Source of the DNA: Fasciola hepatica
Taxonomy: Eukaryota; Platyhelminthes; Trematoda; Plagiorchiida; Fasciolidae
Direction of reading: 5' to 3'
NCBI GenBank assembly: GCA_948099385.1
Contig: CANUEZ040000193.1
Coordinates: 7,390,501 to 7,454,500 of the forward strand
Length of the DNA stretch: 64,000 nucleotides
Shown piece after piece: positions 60,366-64,000 of this stretch (position 1 is the stretch's first letter; every line of letters starts with the position of its first letter). The notes below the pieces were generated by a model that was not told the DNA's origin, did not search any database, and was given only the letters and a program-made list of their open reading frames with translations. Made by a program: the position numbers and the translations under genes.

Positions 60366-60537
60366 TTTTGAGGTGATCCAAATGTGAAAAGTCTTTGGCC
60401 TCGACGGGATTCGAACCCACGCACTCGCGGTACTAAAGCGAGGGTGGTGACCATGCGTGGGTTCGAATCCCGCCGAGGCCAAAGACTTTAGGCATTTGGA
60501 TCACCTAAAAAACATTATCAAAATCTGCCAACCATCA
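60366..60537 (+). mobile_element. Palindromic tRNA-derived short insertion (SINE-like)
   Basis: 172 bases between the two 18-bp direct repeats. The core is a near-perfect inverted repeat: 60,371-60,426 against 60,451-60,506. Each arm carries the 3' end of a tRNA with a B-box-like GGTTCGAATCC (plus: 60,460-60,470; minus: 60,407-60,417) and an acceptor-like GGCCTCG/CGAGGCC. The 24-base spacer read on the minus strand gives an anticodon-arm-like hairpin with T-AGT-A in the loop (AGT at 60,434-60,432), which would fit a Thr tRNA with one T-C mismatch. No A box is recognisable, so it is not a complete tRNA gene. A 3' segment of about 30 bases (aaaacattatcaaaatctgc) follows the palindrome. The RNA would fold into a long hairpin. 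Confidence 0.7.
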
Positions 60538-60555
60538 AAACATTACTGGTACTGT
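60538..60555. repeat. 18-bp target-site duplication, right
   Basis: Exact copy of 60,348-60,365. Confidence 0.85.
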
Positions 60556-63500
60556 CGAATATTCTAGTCTTCTGCACCCCTGCAATATGCCAAAACGTGC
60601 TGTGATCTACAAAGATAACAACAACAGTACTGGAGTGGAGGGTGCTAGAAATAATCATTTTCTTTTGTACTAAAATAACGACATTTTCCAGACTTCAGTG
60701 CTTCTTTCTTCACGAGAACAAAGTCGATATTCAATGGGTCGAGTACTGGAATGAAACCGAAAGACCTTCTTAGTTTATGCTAATATTCATCTTGATAATG
60801 TGGTGAAGCTGATACAAAACAGAGTATTCTCCAAATATGTTCTTCTTGGCTTTTACTGCTTTCCACTATGCTGACTGGTAACTCTTTTGGCAGGATCAGT
60901 GTTCCGATCCGTCCATATAGCCTCAGATATCATCTTATTTTGTTTTCGAACAAACGACTGTTAATATGTAAAGCATGGCTATTTTAACCAGACCTTGATT
61001 TGCCAGCTCATTGATTCACCTATTATCAGAACCAGATCTGCTGAGTGGCTAGTGGGGTTACGAACCCAAATGGGGGCTTGCCTTTATAACACAGATGATA
61101 TTTGACTGATTTTTTGTCCCTTTTTTCGCAACTGTCATGTTATCATTTTAGGTTAAGCAAAACATGTTGGATGCTTGACCAACAGCAATGTTTTCAATCA
61201 GTTGAATCATGCCGTATGTTTGGAACTTTTCAGCACTTTCTTGATCTCCTAAACTTCAAGCTAATTTGTCATGTTGACCAAGGTCAAGCTAATTGAATCG
61301 CCAACCAGTCGCAGCAGTTCTAAGTTATTTGATACCAAGTTTGAAAGTTTTTTTTAATTTTATTCCTTGTTGTTGTGTACTTCTAAAAAAGAGAAAAGCG
61401 GGAATATTTGCAGCGGAAAATGATTTTTCCACCATATTTTTGCTACACCTTGAAGTGAAACCAAACAGCTTACTTTCTTGTCAATCTGTGTCGAACTGCC
61501 CCCATGGCTTCAACAGCCACATCATGCAATCGTCAAACTGGGAGGTTGAGTAAGCCCCATGATGACTGCGGTGGGTTCTATTATTGTGATAATTAGATCG
61601 TTTGTGAGATAATCGATCCTATACCAAGAAAGCACTTCACATCATTTACAAATACATCAGCACAAATTTTCTATCATTATCCCGATAGATGGATGTTTGA
61701 TTCAATGAAATTCATCCCAGCTTCGAGTCCTGTTGATGAATCAACGGTTGTTCACTGCGGTTGATGATTTCTAGCAAACTTGAAACAGCTGGACAGTGAA
61801 CGCGACAATGGTTTTCAGTAATATTCCAAGCAATGTTTTTGATGGGTAATCAGTTCATAACTGCCTATACTGACCTTGACCTTCCAAACGTGGTGGAGGT
61901 TATCGACGGGGCCAGGTCGCTGATTTTCAGCTGATGCTTTACCAAATGTATATTGTTTTGATCAACATACACTTCACTACAAAAAGAGACAAAAACCAAC
62001 TACCAGTGGCATAATTTGTGTGAAATTTACGCAATGAAGCTCCCGTATAAACCGTCCAGAAATTATTGTGAGAACACCCACTATAAGAAAAAACTGACAT
62101 AAAAGTTAATTTTCTGATACTCAGTATCAAGTTAACTTCATTATTGCACGAAGAAATATTTCATGAATATCTTCATTCTAAGAGATTAATATCCAGCTCA
62201 TTAGCCTGGTACCAGTTCAGGATGTTTTCTTCTCATGTGCAGAAAAACATCTGTAATATCCACAAACGTTTTCGATTCTTCACTTTATCTGGTGAAAAAT
62301 AATGGTCATTCGAAAAGGATAATTTGTGGAGTTCATCCGGGCACTGAAGATCACCGAATACCTAACGGACATGATATTCTAATCACTTCGATATAAGTGA
62401 ACTATGTGTGAAAGTTCGTTGTTGAATGATTCTTGAGCGATGACCTACGCAAGGACACAGAACGCGCCACAAACACCGATGATGGATCATTAAAGTGTGA
62501 CACTAATGTGTCAACAAGAAATCATCAGATATAAGTAACTTACTAATAAGTGCACCAATAACCATTTCTCAATCCGGAAACATATGTCAAACTGCAATCA
62601 AAAGAAAGTTCTTCGTTGTTTATGAGGTAACAAATCAGTTACCTCCCTTACACAGGTAATTCACTCTATATCATTACATCCGCAGCAGTGGTAGTGTACC
62701 GTACATCAGATAAGCTGTAAACTCAGCGTAAGAAATGGTCATTTTGTAGTATGTTTGCGCATCTCTTATCAAATGCACAGTCTGAAATGTTGACTGCATT
62801 GTCATGCAACGCTTGGCCGACTAGTACACAATTCATTGATTGTCCAGCCGACTTCAAGCAGACTCTTCAGTAAATGACCGCACCAAATACTTCCTTTCAG
62901 ATTTGTAGCGGAAGAGATTGGAATATTCTAAGATAAACATTGCAGTTAGTGACTTCTAGTTATGCTTCCAATAGTGTCATGATTCCAAAAAGCAACCTTT
63001 CTTGGGACTGGTCCCGGGATTCAATAGTTTCTCGACTTGCTTATTTTATTTTAATAGGATGATGGTTCCCTTTGCGCTTCATCACACAGCTCATTTTAGA
63101 AAGCAAAGGCTGCAAACGGGAAACAAAAATGCACATTGATGAGCACGCTTCGTTTTCTCAGTATGTAATGCTAAATGGTAAGCTTTGATAACAAGGTCAA
63201 GCTTATAGGATTACTCATTGAACAGCTTATGTGGATTGTGCGAATATGTCAAAAACTATCTTAGAGTACATCTAGTTGTAGCACGATGAGAGGTGGGTAA
63301 ACACCCATTAATAAATCAAGTTCATTTGTGGTCCTACATTTTTGAACAAGCCATGATAGTAATTTTGGGAAATTGAGACAAGAAGTATTCCAGAAGCTGT
63401 GGACTGACTAAAGATATGTATTTTTTTCGGAATAAACTGACCGATGTCGCTAATACATATAGCAGTACAGTCAGAACTGCCTCTTGAGACATATTACTTC

Positions 63501-64000
63501 CAATTTTAATTGAACAGCTTATAACTCTTCCACTTTTAGGACATAGATTGCCCTTTTCTGTCATCGGTTGTCAGCATAGACCAGTCGATAGGTAACTGAT
63601 GAAGTATACAAGTAAACGGGGACGTGGGGTTCAGTCCACTAGATAGAGGTAGCTGGGTTGTGAGCAAATATTAGGCTGATGGTAATACCAAGTTAGATTT
63701 GTTATCCCGAAGTCGGTGGGATGTACTTTGAGGAGGGCAGTTACCCTGGTTGGGCATGATATTTTCCAAGTCGGATTACGAGAATATTACACATAAGATC
63801 ACATCTCTAAACAAAACTGATACCTAAAAGCGATTGAAAATGATTCCCTTTATTCATTTTTGGTAACCGAGAGAATAATAATACAGAATGCCTTAGCACC
63901 TAATCCTCACAAAAACGAGAGAAGTAGAAGCCAGATAGCGGTTTTGTGCCAAGGAACAATTTTGGTTACATCGGATAGAAAAACTGCACAGTCAACGGTA
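60556..64000. other. No recognisable gene
   Basis: AT-rich, short frames only (longest 86 codons at 61,293-61,553). No domain, RNA gene or repeat shared with the rest of the window was noticed. Confidence 0.5.

Noticed and set aside
60397..60481. A complete functional tRNA gene on either strand
   Set aside because: Acceptor ends and T-arm are present, but there is no D-arm or A box; the expected position holds the inverted T-arm of the other arm.
1..64000. CRISPR array, bacterial operons or rRNA genes
   Set aside because: No regularly spaced repeats and no rRNA-like conserved segments were seen; the content is eukaryotic retrotransposon debris.

Overview
The window looks like intergenic or intronic DNA from a metazoan, most likely a flatworm of the fluke type. 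It is moderately AT-rich, has no long intact gene, and is dominated by decayed retrotransposons: BEL/Pao, two Gypsy lineages, and APE-endonuclease LINEs of the RTE/CR1 kind. The flatworm assignment is an inference from the mix of elements and from a minimal hammerhead of the Penelope-retroelement type. No host gene confirms it. All family assignments come from motifs read by eye; no search or alignment was run.

Layout. 1-1.1 kb: minus-strand BEL/Pao reverse transcriptase remnant. 2.3-3.1 kb: LINE endonuclease/linker remnant. 4.9-11.75 kb (block A) and 29.8-39.75 kb (block B) are two diverged direct copies of one composite, in the order Gypsy-1, LINE-2 5' part, Gypsy-2, LINE-2 3' part, non-coding tail, TA repeat. 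Block A has lost several internal pieces that block B keeps. At the TA repeat block A switches to a segment (11.75-13.57 kb) whose sister is at 44.25-46.04 kb (block C). Block B instead runs into a Penelope-type hammerhead ribozyme (39,826-39,866, minus strand) lying between two AT repeats.

13.3-15.2 kb holds two degenerate copies of a cysteine-rich, antistasin-like coding fragment. 16.5-16.7 kb has a candidate host exon on the minus strand with a good splice donor. 18.8-19.1 and 23.9-24.2 kb carry a duplicated exon-like frame with a weak Ig-domain look. The second copy is interrupted downstream by a BEL/Pao integrase fragment, and that whole interval is bracketed by 220-bp direct repeats. 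41.7-43.7 kb has another dispersed repeat and a longer minus-strand BEL/Pao integrase. 46.1-57.2 kb has no recognisable gene, only an 84-bp TA repeat. 57.2-59.83 kb is the best preserved LINE (LINE-3), with RT motifs GVRQGCP and YADD but several frame breaks. 60,348-60,555 is a 172-bp palindromic, tRNA-like insertion flanked by an exact 18-bp target-site duplication. The rest, to 64 kb, is featureless to the eye.

The genes do not form a working pathway. The window records nested insertion, duplication and deletion. The two most interesting items are the hammerhead ribozyme and the palindromic tRNA-derived insertion.
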